Positions 7,733-14,474 of a stretch of DNA of 14,660 bases are shown here, in pieces. How positions within the stretch are numbered: position 1 is the stretch's first letter; each line of letters begins with the position of its first letter. Below the pieces are notes generated by a model. The model made no database searches, had not been told where the DNA came from, and saw only the letters and a program-made list of their open reading frames with translations. The DNA lies in the NCBI RefSeq assembly GCF_044582145.1, contig NZ_JBDODO010000023.1, one strand, 5' to 3'. This DNA is from Guyparkeria sp016278265 (GTDB lineage: Bacteria > Pseudomonadota > Gammaproteobacteria > Halothiobacillales > Halothiobacillaceae). The position numbers and the translations under genes are program-made.

Positions 7733-8334
7733 GAGGCGGGCTTGACCGTCTGCCGCAGCGCCAGTCGGATCAGGGCTTCGGCGTTATCGGCGCCTTCCTT
7801 CTCGGCCCGGGCGATCATGCGGCCGGCCTCGGCCGGCTTGTAGCCGAGCGCCTCGAGCGCGCTCAAGGCCTCGTCGCGCGGGGTCGCGACTGCCGGCTCG
7901 CCGCCGGCAACCGCCGGCACCCCGCCACCCGGTTGCTTGTCGAGGCGGTCGCGCATCTCGATGATCAGCCGCTCGGCGGTCTTCTTGCCGATCCCCGGCA
8001 CCTTGGTCAGGGCGGTGACGTCGTCGTTGAGCACGCAGTCGCGGAACTGCGCCTCGGACATGCCCGAGAGTACCGCGACGGCCATGCGCGGACCGATGCC
8101 CGAGACCTTGATCAGGGCGCGAAACAGGTCGCGCTCACGGATGGTGGCAAAGCCGTACAGCAGCTGGGCGTCCTCGCGCACCACCAGGTGGGTGTGCAGG
8201 ACCACGTCGTCCTGACCCTGGGTGGCGAAGAAGGTCGACATCGGCGCCTCGACCTCGTAGCCGATCCCCTGCACGTCCACCAGCAGGAATGGGGGTTTGC
8301 GGCTCAGTACGCGTCCGGCGAGTCGTCCGATCAT
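7729..8334 (-). CDS. ruvA: RuvA, Holliday-junction-binding protein
   Basis: A 201-aa protein that forms a tetramer on four-way junctions and loads RuvB. The N-terminal OB-fold begins MIGRLAGRV; two helix-hairpin-helix motifs (VSGIGPRMAVAVL near residue 78 and VPGIGKKTAERL near residue 113) bind DNA. A flexible Gly/Pro/Ala linker leads to domain III (about 153-201), which contacts RuvB. The start is ATG 8334, preceded by GGAGG about 6 nt upstream, and overlaps the ruvC stop by 4 nt. The frame is open further upstream, but only as a shadow of ruvC. E. coli RuvA is 203 aa. Confidence 0.98.
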   Translation of the reverse strand: MIGRLAGRVLSRKPPFLLVDVQGIGYEVEAPMSTFFATQGQDDVVLHTHLVVREDAQLLYGFATIRERDLFRALIKVSGIGPRMAVAVLSGMSEAQFRDCVLNDDVTALTKVPGIGKKTAERLIIEMRDRLDKQPGGGVPAVAGGEPAVATPRDEALSALEALGYKPAEAGRMIARAEKEGADNAEALIRLALRQTVKPAS

Positions 8335-8996
8335 TTCTTTCCTCCGGCCTTGCCCGCGGCGCGGGCCATCAGGGTGGCGGCATCCATGTCGCGCCAGCCG
8401 CGCGAATCGCTGCGGCGGCGATAGCGTCGTTGGGATGCCTCGCGCAGGATCTCGCGCGCCTCGCCGTTCGGCCCCGTGCTGCTCGTCGCACCGAAGGCAT
8501 TGCTGCGATAACAGTGGCACAACGCCACCGCCGCGGCGTCCGCCCCGTCGGTCGACGGCAGTTCGCTCAGCCCGACCAGTCGCTGGACCATGTGGGCCAC
8601 CTGCGCCTTGTCGGCCTTGCCGCTGCCGACCACCGCCTGCTTGACGGTCGCCGGCATGTATTCCTCGACTGGCAGGCCATGACGCACCACGGCGGCCAGG
8701 GCCGCGCCGCGCGCCTGGGCGAGCTTGAGCGAGGAGGATTCGCTGCGATACATGAAGATCTGCTCGATGGCGCATTCGCTTGGCTGGTGGGTCTCGATCC
8801 ATTCGGAGACCACATCGAAAACGCCGCCCATGCGGGCGGCAAAGTCACCGTGGGACTGCAGGGAATGGCTCGCAAGCGCCAGGCAACGGCCCTGGCCGCC
8901 GGCGAACTCGATCACCGCCAGACCAAGCACGCGCGAGCCGGGGTCGATGCCGAGCACCCGTCGTATGGGGCGACTCCCTGCCGGCGACTCAGGCAT
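8331..8996 (-). CDS. ruvC: RuvC, Holliday-junction resolvase, with a C-terminal extension
   Basis: A 221-aa RNase H-fold endonuclease that cuts Holliday junctions. The four catalytic acids are visible: D18 (GIDPGS), E78 (AIEQIF), D150 and D153 (DGADAAAVALCH). The core resembles E. coli RuvC closely (QARGAALAAV, VKQAVVGSGKADKAQV). It starts with about 11 extra residues and, more notably, continues about 57 residues past the CHCY region; that tail is basic and low in hydrophobics (RRYRRRSDSRGWR, ending AGKAGGKK). E. coli RuvC is 173 aa. The ATG at 8996 overlaps the yebC stop by 8 nt; the tail also carries the ruvA ribosome site. Confidence 0.97.
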   Translation of the reverse strand: MPESPAGSRPIRRVLGIDPGSRVLGLAVIEFAGGQGRCLALASHSLQSHGDFAARMGGVFDVVSEWIETHQPSECAIEQIFMYRSESSSLKLAQARGAALAAVVRHGLPVEEYMPATVKQAVVGSGKADKAQVAHMVQRLVGLSELPSTDGADAAAVALCHCYRSNAFGATSSTGPNGEAREILREASQRRYRRRSDSRGWRDMDAATLMARAAGKAGGKK

Positions 8997-9729
8997 AGGC
9001 CGCTTCCGGGATCTCGCCGTTGTGATAGACCTCCTGCACGTCGTCGAGGTCCTCGAGCATGTCGATCAACTTGATCACCTTCTCCGCGTTTTCGCCGTCG
9101 ACCGGCGCACTGGTCGAGGCCCGCATGGTGACCTCGCTCTCCTCCGGAGGCAGGCCCGCATCGATCATGGCCTGCTTGACGTCGCTGTAGGTCTCCGGCG
9201 TGGTGGTCACCTCGATCGAGTTGTCGTCGAACACCTCGATGTCCTCGGCACCGGCCTCCATCGCGGCCTCCATGATCGGGTCCTCGTCGCTGCCCGGCGG
9301 GTAGTAGAGCACGCCGAGACGGGAGAACAGGAACGCTACCGAGCCGTCGGTGCCGAGGTTGCCGCCGTTCTTGGAGAAGGCGTGGCGCACGTCGGCCACC
9401 GTGCGGGTGTTGTTGTCGGTCATCCCGGTGACGTAGACCGCCACGCCGCCTGGCCCGTAGCCCTCGAAGGTGACCTCGACGAAATCCTGCCCTTCCAGGT
9501 CACCGGCGCCGCGCTTGGCGGCACGCTCGATGGTGTCCTTGGGCATGTTCGCCCCCAGCGCCTTGTCCCAGGCCAGGCGCAGACGCGGGTTGGCCGCCGG
9601 GTCGGCATTGCCGCCGGCGCGCGCGGCCACCGTGATCTCACGAATAATCTTGGTCCAGAGCTTGCCGCGCTTCTTGTCTTGCGCGGCCTTGCGATGCTTG
9701 ATGTTCGCCCACTTGCTGTGACCGGCCAT
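8989..9729 (-). CDS. yebC: YebC/PmpR-family protein (TACO1 family)
   Basis: A 246-aa cytoplasmic protein of the YebC family, whose members are reported as transcriptional regulators (PmpR in Pseudomonas) and as ribosome-associated factors that ease translation of difficult peptides. The canonical N terminus MAGHSKWANIKHRKAAQDKKRGK and the core segments NMPKDTIERAAKRG and YGPGGVAVYVTGMTDN are intact. Length is normal. The ATG at 9729 has AAGGTGA about 4 nt upstream. It heads the long minus-strand cluster, as in Pseudomonas; the candidate promoter region is 9730-9830. Confidence 0.97.
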   Translation of the reverse strand: MAGHSKWANIKHRKAAQDKKRGKLWTKIIREITVAARAGGNADPAANPRLRLAWDKALGANMPKDTIERAAKRGAGDLEGQDFVEVTFEGYGPGGVAVYVTGMTDNNTRTVADVRHAFSKNGGNLGTDGSVAFLFSRLGVLYYPPGSDEDPIMEAAMEAGAEDIEVFDDNSIEVTTTPETYSDVKQAMIDAGLPPEESEVTMRASTSAPVDGENAEKVIKLIDMLEDLDDVQEVYHNGEIPEAAYA

Positions 9730-9990
9730 TGCTCACCTTCTTGTTGCTGGCGCGACTCGGCGTTCCACCGAAATATCCCACCCGTTGAATAACGTGTTGG
9801 CGGCGATTCTACCATCGCCGACAGTGATCCCGTGCCCACGCCCCTCCTCGCAATCACGGAAGGGGAGCGAGGAAAACGACTTGGCAGGAACTCTCGACAC
9901 GCCCGGTGACCAAACCTTGAGCGGACGACGCTTTCGCCCGTTGCTCGGCAACACGTCGACCATTCCATCTTTAGAAAGGGAAGCTGTCTT
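9730..9990. other. Divergent intergenic region between yebC and the acidic-protein gene
   Basis: No gene is supported in these 261 bp. On the minus strand, TAGAAT (9806-9811, 5 of 6 to the -10 consensus) could start the yebC transcript with a leader of about 70 nt, but no convincing -35 box lies 16-18 nt upstream. On the plus strand no clear sigma70 promoter is seen for the gene starting at 9991. Other structure: CCTCGC/GCGAGG (9846-9851 and 9867-9872) and CCCCT/AGGGG (9841-9845 and 9861-9865), which would compete with one another, and GTTGC-TCG-GCAAC near 9940-9952. Confidence 0.4.
9801..9820. promoter_or_regulatory. Perfect inverted repeat over the candidate yebC -10 box
   Basis: CGGCGAT and ATCGCCG are perfect 7-bp arms around a 6-nt centre. 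The minus-strand TAGAAT (9806-9811) sits inside it. Size and position are those of an operator for a dimeric repressor, though it could also form a hairpin. No regulator can be named. Confidence 0.35.
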
Positions 9991-10431
9991 ATGAAATTCA
10001 AAACAAAAACCATTGCGACGCTTCTTAGCAGCACGGCACTGGCAACGATGATCGGCATGGGCTCGGCCTACGCCGAAGACAAAGACGAAGACCCGGGGAC
10101 CGGTGCCCCGCAGGAAGAACAGCCGCAAGGTGACGGCGTTGCGCCATCCACCGGGATGGGCGGCGCCCTCCAGGAAGAAGAACCTCGACATGACGACATG
10201 GCGCCGCAAGGCGGCCACGGCCAGGGCGACCTGCCAGCGGGGCAGATTGAAAACATGGGCGAGGAACACATGGACATGGACGACGAACGCATGCACGAGG
10301 AACGCACGGACGGAGAGCGCGTGCGCGATGAAGACCTCGACCATGAAAACAGCGAGGAAGAGCACCTCGATGAGTACGAGGACAAGGCCAAGGAGATGGA
10401 TGAGAAAGACCACGGCGACAATGGCATGTAA
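9991..10431 (+). CDS. Hypothetical exported, highly acidic His/Met-rich protein
   Basis: A 146-aa protein I do not recognise. Residues 1-28 are a Sec signal peptide (basic n-region MKFKTKT, hydrophobic core, AYA|ED cleavage). The mature 118 residues contain about 42 Asp/Glu, 9 Lys/Arg, 7 His and 8 Met, one Tyr, and no Cys, Trp or Phe, so the protein is probably periplasmic or secreted and disordered. Residues 38-57 and 58-77 are a tandem duplication (12 of 20 identical, starting GAPQEEQP and GALQEEEP). The C-terminal half is rich in HMDMDDERMHEE-like clusters, suggesting divalent-metal or polycation binding; this is inference from composition only. The ATG has AAGGGA about 9 nt upstream. It is a single-gene unit ending at a strong terminator, divergent from yebC. 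Confidence 0.85.
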   Translation: MKFKTKTIATLLSSTALATMIGMGSAYAEDKDEDPGTGAPQEEQPQGDGVAPSTGMGGALQEEEPRHDDMAPQGGHGQGDLPAGQIENMGEEHMDMDDERMHEERTDGERVRDEDLDHENSEEEHLDEYEDKAKEMDEKDHGDNGM

Positions 10432-10441
10432 CCCCGCGCGG

Positions 10442-10466
10442 TTCAGGCCATCACGTTCAGCCTGAA
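10442..10466 (+). repeat. Inverted repeat just before the terminator
   Basis: TTCAGGC (10442-10448) and GCCTGAA (10460-10466) are perfect 7-bp arms around an 11-nt loop, 10 nt after the stop codon of the acidic-protein gene. No T-run follows. It may stabilise the transcript end next to the main terminator hairpin. Confidence 0.4.
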
Positions 10467-10475
10467 ACACCCACG

Positions 10476-10508
10476 AGAACGCCCGGCCATTTTGCCGGGC
10501 GTTCTTTT
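10476..10508 (+). terminator. Intrinsic terminator between convergent genes
   Basis: A perfect 12-bp stem, AGAACGCCCGGC against GCCGGGCGTTCT (10476-10487 and 10494-10505) with a CATTTT loop, followed on the plus strand by further T residues (to 10508). It ends the acidic-protein transcript. On the minus strand the hairpin stands just 6 nt after the transporter stop but is followed by GC-rich sequence, so it may work there only weakly. Confidence 0.88.
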
Positions 10509-10511
10509 GTG

Positions 10512-11768
10512 TCAGGCGGGCACCTCGGCCTTCGCTGAACGATACCAAACCAACCACAGCCCCAGCGCAGCGAGGTATAGGCACGCCATCCCCACCGCCA
10601 AGGCAAACAGGGAATCCGCCAGCCACGCCACCATCACCCCCGACACCAGGCCGGCGAACGCCATCTGGGTCGCCCCCTGCAGGGCCGAGGCGAGCCCCCG
10701 CTGCGCCGGCCAATAGTCGAGTGCGGTGATATTGAGTGCCGGCATCGTGGTCGCCATGCCCATGACATACAGGGTGATCGGGGTGACCGTCAGCCAAATG
10801 CCATGCGTGACGTCGGCCGGCTGCACCCAGGCCTGGATCAGGTTGTAGACCACCGCCAGCCCGGTCAGTCCGAGGCCCAGCGCCATGGTGCCGGTCATGC
10901 TCAGCCGCCCCGCCAGCCAGTTGGTCAGGCGGCTGCCGAGAATCAGCCCGGCCACCAACGGCACGAAGAACTTCCAGAAATCGGTCTCGTCCTGGCCAAG
11001 ATGGTCGATGAGAATGGCCGGCGCGGCCGCGACGTAGAGAAACATGCCCCCGAACAACAGCGCGAACACCACGACCAGCTGCATGTAGCGCGGATGCGAT
11101 AGCGCCCGCGCATAGCTCTTGAGCACGAATCGCAGGGCGAATGATTGACGATCGCGCTGTGCCACGGTCTCCGGCAACAACCGCCAGATCGCGATCACGA
11201 GCAGCAGGGAGAAACCGAGCAGGAACCAGAACACCGAGCGCCAGCCGAACCATTCGTGCAGCCAACCACCGATGATCGGGGCTGCCGCCGGTGCCGAGGC
11301 AAATATCAGCATCACGTTCGCCATCACCCGCTGGGCGTCGGCGCCGGCGAACAGGTCGCGCACCAGCGCCCGACCGATCACCACGCCCGCACCGGCGGCC
11401 AGTCCCTGCCCCACCCGCGCGGCAATCAGCTGGCCGATACCCTGCGAGAGCGCGGCAAAGACGGTCATCAGGGCATAGGCCAGCAGGGCGAGCAGGATCA
11501 CGCGCTTGCGACCGAAGCTGTCGGAGGCCGGTCCGTAGAACAGCATCATCGAGCCGAAGGCGAGCAGGTACAGGGACAGGGTCTGCTGGATCGCCGCCTG
11601 GCCCACGCCGAACTCGTCGGCCATGGCGTGAAACGACGGCAGGTAGGCATCGACGGTGAACGGCGCGAGCATCAGCAGCCCGGCGATCACCAGCACCAGT
11701 ACGGCGGCACGACGCCCCCGCGGGGAGTCATCCGCCCGGACCGAGGTCTCGTCGGCCGGCGCGTTCAC
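10512..11768 (-). CDS. Bcr/CflA-type drug efflux MFS transporter
   Basis: A 418-aa inner-membrane protein of the major facilitator superfamily, drug:H+ antiporter-1 group, with about 12 transmembrane helices. Helix 1 ends in the Bcr-like LAPFTVDAYLPSF; motif A is GPASDSFGRKRV (residues 79-90); GRALVRDLF and ASAPAAAPIIGGW correspond to the helix 4-5 region and motif C. The resemblance to E. coli Bcr is clear (MYLPA/SFGRK/RDIY/APIVGGW equivalents). Substrates cannot be read from sequence. The start is GTG 11768, overlapping the amidotransferase stop as GTGA; no Shine-Dalgarno is seen, so translation probably depends on coupling to the upstream gene. No later ATG precedes helix 1. Confidence 0.92.
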   Translation of the reverse strand: MNAPADETSVRADDSPRGRRAAVLVLVIAGLLMLAPFTVDAYLPSFHAMADEFGVGQAAIQQTLSLYLLAFGSMMLFYGPASDSFGRKRVILLALLAYALMTVFAALSQGIGQLIAARVGQGLAAGAGVVIGRALVRDLFAGADAQRVMANVMLIFASAPAAAPIIGGWLHEWFGWRSVFWFLLGFSLLLVIAIWRLLPETVAQRDRQSFALRFVLKSYARALSHPRYMQLVVVFALLFGGMFLYVAAAPAILIDHLGQDETDFWKFFVPLVAGLILGSRLTNWLAGRLSMTGTMALGLGLTGLAVVYNLIQAWVQPADVTHGIWLTVTPITLYVMGMATTMPALNITALDYWPAQRGLASALQGATQMAFAGLVSGVMVAWLADSLFALAVGMACLYLAALGLWLVWYRSAKAEVPA

Positions 11769-12373
11769 GCGGGTACGGGTTCGCGCACGCCGGAACGGTA
11801 GCGCAGGAAGCTCTTGAGTTGCTGGTGGCCGTGCTGGGTGAGGATCGACTCGGGGTGGAACTGAACGCCCTCGATGGCGTACTCGCGATGGCGAAAGCCC
11901 ATCACCTCGTCGACCGAACCGTCTTCGTTCTGTGTCCAGGCGGTCACCTCGAGCACCTCGGGAATGCTCCCGCGGGCGACGACCAGCGAGTGGTAGCGCG
12001 TCGCCTCGAAGGGATTGGGCAACCCCTCGAACACCCCCTCGCCGGTGTGGTAGACCGGCGAGACCTTGCCGTGCATCACCTCGCGGGCGCGCACCACCTT
12101 GCCACCGAAGACCTGGCCGATCGCCTGGTGCCCCAGGCAGACGCCCAGGATGGGCAGCTTGCCCGCGAAGTGCCGGATCACGTCCAGCGAGATGCCCGCC
12201 TGGTCCGGGTCGCAGGGTCCCGGAGAGACGACGATATGACTCGGCGCACGGGCCTCGATCTCCTTGATGGTGACCTGGTCGTTGCGCGCCACCCAGACCT
12301 CTTCACCCAGCTCGCCCAGGTACTGGACCAGGTTGTAGGTAAACGAGTCGTAGTTGTCGAGCATCAGCACCAT
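11765..12373 (-). CDS. trpG: TrpG/PabA-type glutamine amidotransferase
   Basis: A 202-aa class-I glutamine amidotransferase supplying ammonia to anthranilate synthase (TrpE) or aminodeoxychorismate synthase (PabB). The nucleophile C79 is in GVCLGHQ, with H173 and E175 in QFHPES completing the triad. The N terminus (LMLDNYDSFTYNLVQYLGELG) and MHGKVSPVYH are typical of TrpG/PabA. TrpG and PabA cannot be told apart by sequence alone, and one protein often serves both. I chose ATG 12373 (GGAG about 11 nt upstream); ATG 12364 is equally plausible. Unusually, neither trpE, trpD nor trpC is next to it: a drug-efflux gene follows with a 4-nt overlap. A candidate -10 box lies at 12448-12453. Confidence 0.93.
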   Translation of the reverse strand: MVLMLDNYDSFTYNLVQYLGELGEEVWVARNDQVTIKEIEARAPSHIVVSPGPCDPDQAGISLDVIRHFAGKLPILGVCLGHQAIGQVFGGKVVRAREVMHGKVSPVYHTGEGVFEGLPNPFEATRYHSLVVARGSIPEVLEVTAWTQNEDGSVDEVMGFRHREYAIEGVQFHPESILTQHGHQQLKSFLRYRSGVREPVPA

Positions 12374-12447
12374 TGCGGTTGCCACTCCATGAATCCAAGA
12401 GGTCTGGCCACCCGAAACTCGGGCAGCACGATTACTGTCGGAGGGCC

Positions 12448-12453
12448 AGTATA
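12448..12453 (-). promoter_or_regulatory. Candidate -10 box for the trpG-efflux operon
   Basis: In the 149-nt gap before trpG, the minus strand has TATACT (5 of 6 to TATAAT), placing a start about 70 nt before the trpG ATG. No good -35 box is found 16-18 nt upstream, so an activator may be needed or the call may be wrong. The gap also contains the 10-bp palindrome GGCCCGGGCC but no T-rich terminator for fpr. Confidence 0.4.
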
Positions 12454-12522
12454 GCCGACGCGAGGCGGGCATCGACCGGGCGACGTCCCCGCGGCCCGGG
12501 CCATCCAAACAGGGCCCTCGAG

Positions 12523-13266
12523 TCAGTGATACTTCTCGACGGTGATGTGCCCCGGTTCCCGGCGGCGGTGACGGCGCAGGCCGCGCGGTTCGAGCACCTG
12601 CTGGACCTCCCCGATCATCCCTGAGTTCCCGCACAGCATGACGTGGGCGTCCTCCGGGCAGAGCGACAGCCCGACCAGCCGCTCGATCTCGCCGGAGGTC
12701 AGCAAGGCGGGGATCCGCTCGCGCAAGGCACCCGGATGCGCCTCCCGGGTGACCACCGGCACGAAGTCGAATCGATCGCCGTGACGCGCCTGCAATCGAC
12801 GGATCGTCTCGCCGTAGGCCATATCCGTCGCGCGACGCACCGAGTGGCACAGCACCACCCGTTCGGCGCGCTCCCAGGGGGCATCGGTCTTGAGGATCGA
12901 CAGGAACGGCCCCAGCGCGGTGCCGGTGGCGAACAGCCATAGGTGGCGATGCTCAGGCGTGCGCTCCATGGTCATCGTGCCGGTGACCGAGGAATGCACG
13001 AACAGGGGGTCGCCCGGCTCCAGCCGGGCCAGGCGCGGGGAAAGCGGCCCCTCGGGCACGACATTGAAATAGATCTCGTGCGGTGTCTCGTCCGGCGCGT
13101 TGACCAACGAGTAGGGGCGCGCGATGCGCTCGCCGCCGACATCGAGCCCGACCCGGACAAATTGCCCCGCCTTGAAAGCCGGTAGCGGTGCCTGGAAACG
13201 CAGGGAGTACAGCCCGTCGTTCCAACGAATCTTCTCGGCCACCGTTACCTCAAGCCATTCACCCAT
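12523..13266 (-). CDS. fpr: Ferredoxin-NADP+ reductase (Fpr)
   Basis: A 247-aa cytoplasmic flavoprotein exchanging electrons between NADPH and ferredoxin or flavodoxin. The FAD-binding RPYSLVNAP motif starts at residue 50. The NADP-binding region has GTALGPFLS at about 115-123 and CGNSGMI at 212-218. The C-terminal end, GHITVEKYH, resembles the GHMTAEHYW end of E. coli Fpr as I recall it. Length matches bacterial Fpr (about 248-258 aa). The ATG at 13266 overlaps the EamA-transporter stop by 8 nt, so the two are probably translated from one message. In other bacteria fpr often responds to oxidative stress; no SoxR/FinR-type site was identified here. Confidence 0.95.
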   Translation of the reverse strand: MGEWLEVTVAEKIRWNDGLYSLRFQAPLPAFKAGQFVRVGLDVGGERIARPYSLVNAPDETPHEIYFNVVPEGPLSPRLARLEPGDPLFVHSSVTGTMTMERTPEHRHLWLFATGTALGPFLSILKTDAPWERAERVVLCHSVRRATDMAYGETIRRLQARHGDRFDFVPVVTREAHPGALRERIPALLTSGEIERLVGLSLCPEDAHVMLCGNSGMIGEVQQVLEPRGLRRHRRREPGHITVEKYH

Positions 13267-14233
13267 GATTCACCTCGTCTCGCTTGTGCCGGGCCCGGCG
13301 CCGGGCGTTGCGCCGCTGACGCCGCTGGTAGAGCGTGATGATCAACAGGGCCGACAGGATCAGGCCAATGCCGAGCTGCTTGATCGGCCCCGGTGTCTCA
13401 CCCAGCACCAGCCACGCGCTCAACACGCCGATGCCGGGCACCAGCAGTGCGCCGAAGCCGGCAATCCAGGTCGGCAAATGATGCAGGGAATAGACCCACA
13501 GTAACCAGCCCAGCGCCCCCGCCAGCACCACGTTGTAGAACAGGGCCCAGAAGAAATTGGGCGTCGGTTCGACGGCAAACGGTTCGACCCAGAGCGCGAT
13601 CGCCATCAGCAACAGACCACCATAAAGCATCTGCCAGGCCGTCAGGCTCAACAGATCCGGCTGGTAGCGATGGTAGTAGCGCTTCTGCCAGATCGCGCCC
13701 AACGCCCAACCGAAGCCCGAAGCAAAGGCCAGCAACACCGCCCCCAACGCCAGCGATTTCTCCCATGGGGAAATCAGCAGCACCAGTCCGGGCACGGCCA
13801 GGCCGATCGCCAGCAATTGAATGCGCGTGACACGCTCCTTCAACGCAAAGTGCGCCATCAAGGTCAGCCACAGCGGCATCATAAAGACGATCACGGCCGT
13901 CTCGCCGGCCGCGCCGGTCTCCAGCGCCCACATCATGAAGCCGACGAAGCCGGCCGTCTGGAACAGGCCGATCGGTAACGCGTAAAACAGGGCCGGCGGA
14001 CGCAACCGCTTGCCGGCGAGCGGCAAGATCGCGATGAGCAGCAGCGCGGGCAGGACGGTGCGCAAAGCCGCAAACCACGCCGACGACACATCCTCCAGCA
14101 CGGCCTTCATCACCACCCAGTTGTAGCCCCACAGCAGGCCAAGCAACAGCAGCGCGAGCAGTGGCAGCAACGCGATCGGCGCGTACTCGGGAATCTCACG
14201 GTCCTCGACGGGACCGGGGGTCGGCTGGGTCAT
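13259..14233 (-). CDS. EamA-family (DMT superfamily) transporter
   Basis: A 324-aa inner-membrane protein with about ten hydrophobic helices in two EamA halves. The first half starts LLGLLWGYNWVVMKAVLEDV and includes the helix-3/4 pattern TGAAGETAVIVFMMPLWLTLMAHF; the second half has ASGFGWALGAIWQKRYY and LVPGIGVLSAWLVLGE. The cytoplasmic C terminus is strongly basic (RRQRRNARRRARHKRDE). The family includes exporters of amino acids and other metabolites; the substrate cannot be read from sequence. The ATG at 14233 has GGTGAG about 4 nt upstream. It is the first gene of a two-gene overlap with fpr. Confidence 0.92.
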   Translation of the reverse strand: MTQPTPGPVEDREIPEYAPIALLPLLALLLLGLLWGYNWVVMKAVLEDVSSAWFAALRTVLPALLLIAILPLAGKRLRPPALFYALPIGLFQTAGFVGFMMWALETGAAGETAVIVFMMPLWLTLMAHFALKERVTRIQLLAIGLAVPGLVLLISPWEKSLALGAVLLAFASGFGWALGAIWQKRYYHRYQPDLLSLTAWQMLYGGLLLMAIALWVEPFAVEPTPNFFWALFYNVVLAGALGWLLWVYSLHHLPTWIAGFGALLVPGIGVLSAWLVLGETPGPIKQLGIGLILSALLIITLYQRRQRRNARRRARHKRDEVNHG

Positions 14234-14474
14234 GCACTCACCGGCGATGATTACTGGGGCCGGCGATCTTAGCAGCCCAGCCTGTTTCCAGATGATCCGA
14301 GAGCGCGCAAACCCGCCCCGGGAACCTAGCCTGAGCCCGCCGATCTAACTGAGTGCGTGACAAGCCGTGTCCGCATCACGGCAAAAACCACTTTCCGCCG
14401 GCAGCTCGCCGGCATTCGCCCCACATTGCCTGCCGACAGGTCTTGCGGGGTCTTGCAACCAAGGAGGTCGCATC
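14234..14474. other. Divergent intergenic region and leader of the DUF1328 gene
   Basis: No gene is supported here. On the plus strand it holds a sigma-E-like promoter (14321-14348) and a leader of about 120 nt. Leader structure: GCCGTG/CACGGC (14364-14369 and 14377-14382), GCCGGC/GCCGGC (14397-14402 and 14408-14413), and GGTCTTGC twice with a 10-nt period (14439-14446 and 14449-14456) just before the ribosome site. For the minus-strand EamA gene only a weak TAAGAT -10 candidate is seen (about 14267-14272). Confidence 0.45.
14321..14348 (+). promoter_or_regulatory. Sigma-E (RpoE/AlgU)-like promoter for the DUF1328 gene
   Basis: GGAACCT (14321-14327, 6 of 7 to the sigma-E -35 GGAACTT) is followed by a 16-nt spacer and TCTAA (14344-14348, matching the -10 TCNNA pattern). 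The expected start is about 14355. A sigma-E promoter would fit a small inner-membrane protein made under envelope stress; binding is inferred from sequence only. Confidence 0.6.

Noticed and set aside
7729..8802. Extended 357-codon frame for ruvA
   Set aside because: The first 156 codons lie inside ruvC in another frame; the true RuvA start MIGRLAGRV at 8334 has a strong ribosome site.
9881..9909. TTGGCA and GGAACT boxes tested as promoter elements for the acidic-protein gene
   Set aside because: Neither has a matching -10 element at the correct distance.
9785..9994. 69-codon plus-strand frame ending in an ATGA overlap with the acidic-protein start
   Set aside because: It starts with a non-ATG codon, has no ribosome site, covers the yebC promoter region and has a random-looking composition; the ATGA overlap seems to be chance.
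9733..11265. Minus-strand 510-codon frame spanning the acidic-protein gene and part of the efflux gene
   Set aside because: Frame overlaps the clear MFS gene in the wrong frame, crosses a strong terminator and the yebC leader; composition is shadow-like.
11765..12940. Extended 391-codon frame for the TrpG-type gene
   Set aside because: The upstream part runs through fpr in another frame and the intergenic gap; the conserved protein begins at 12373 or 12364.
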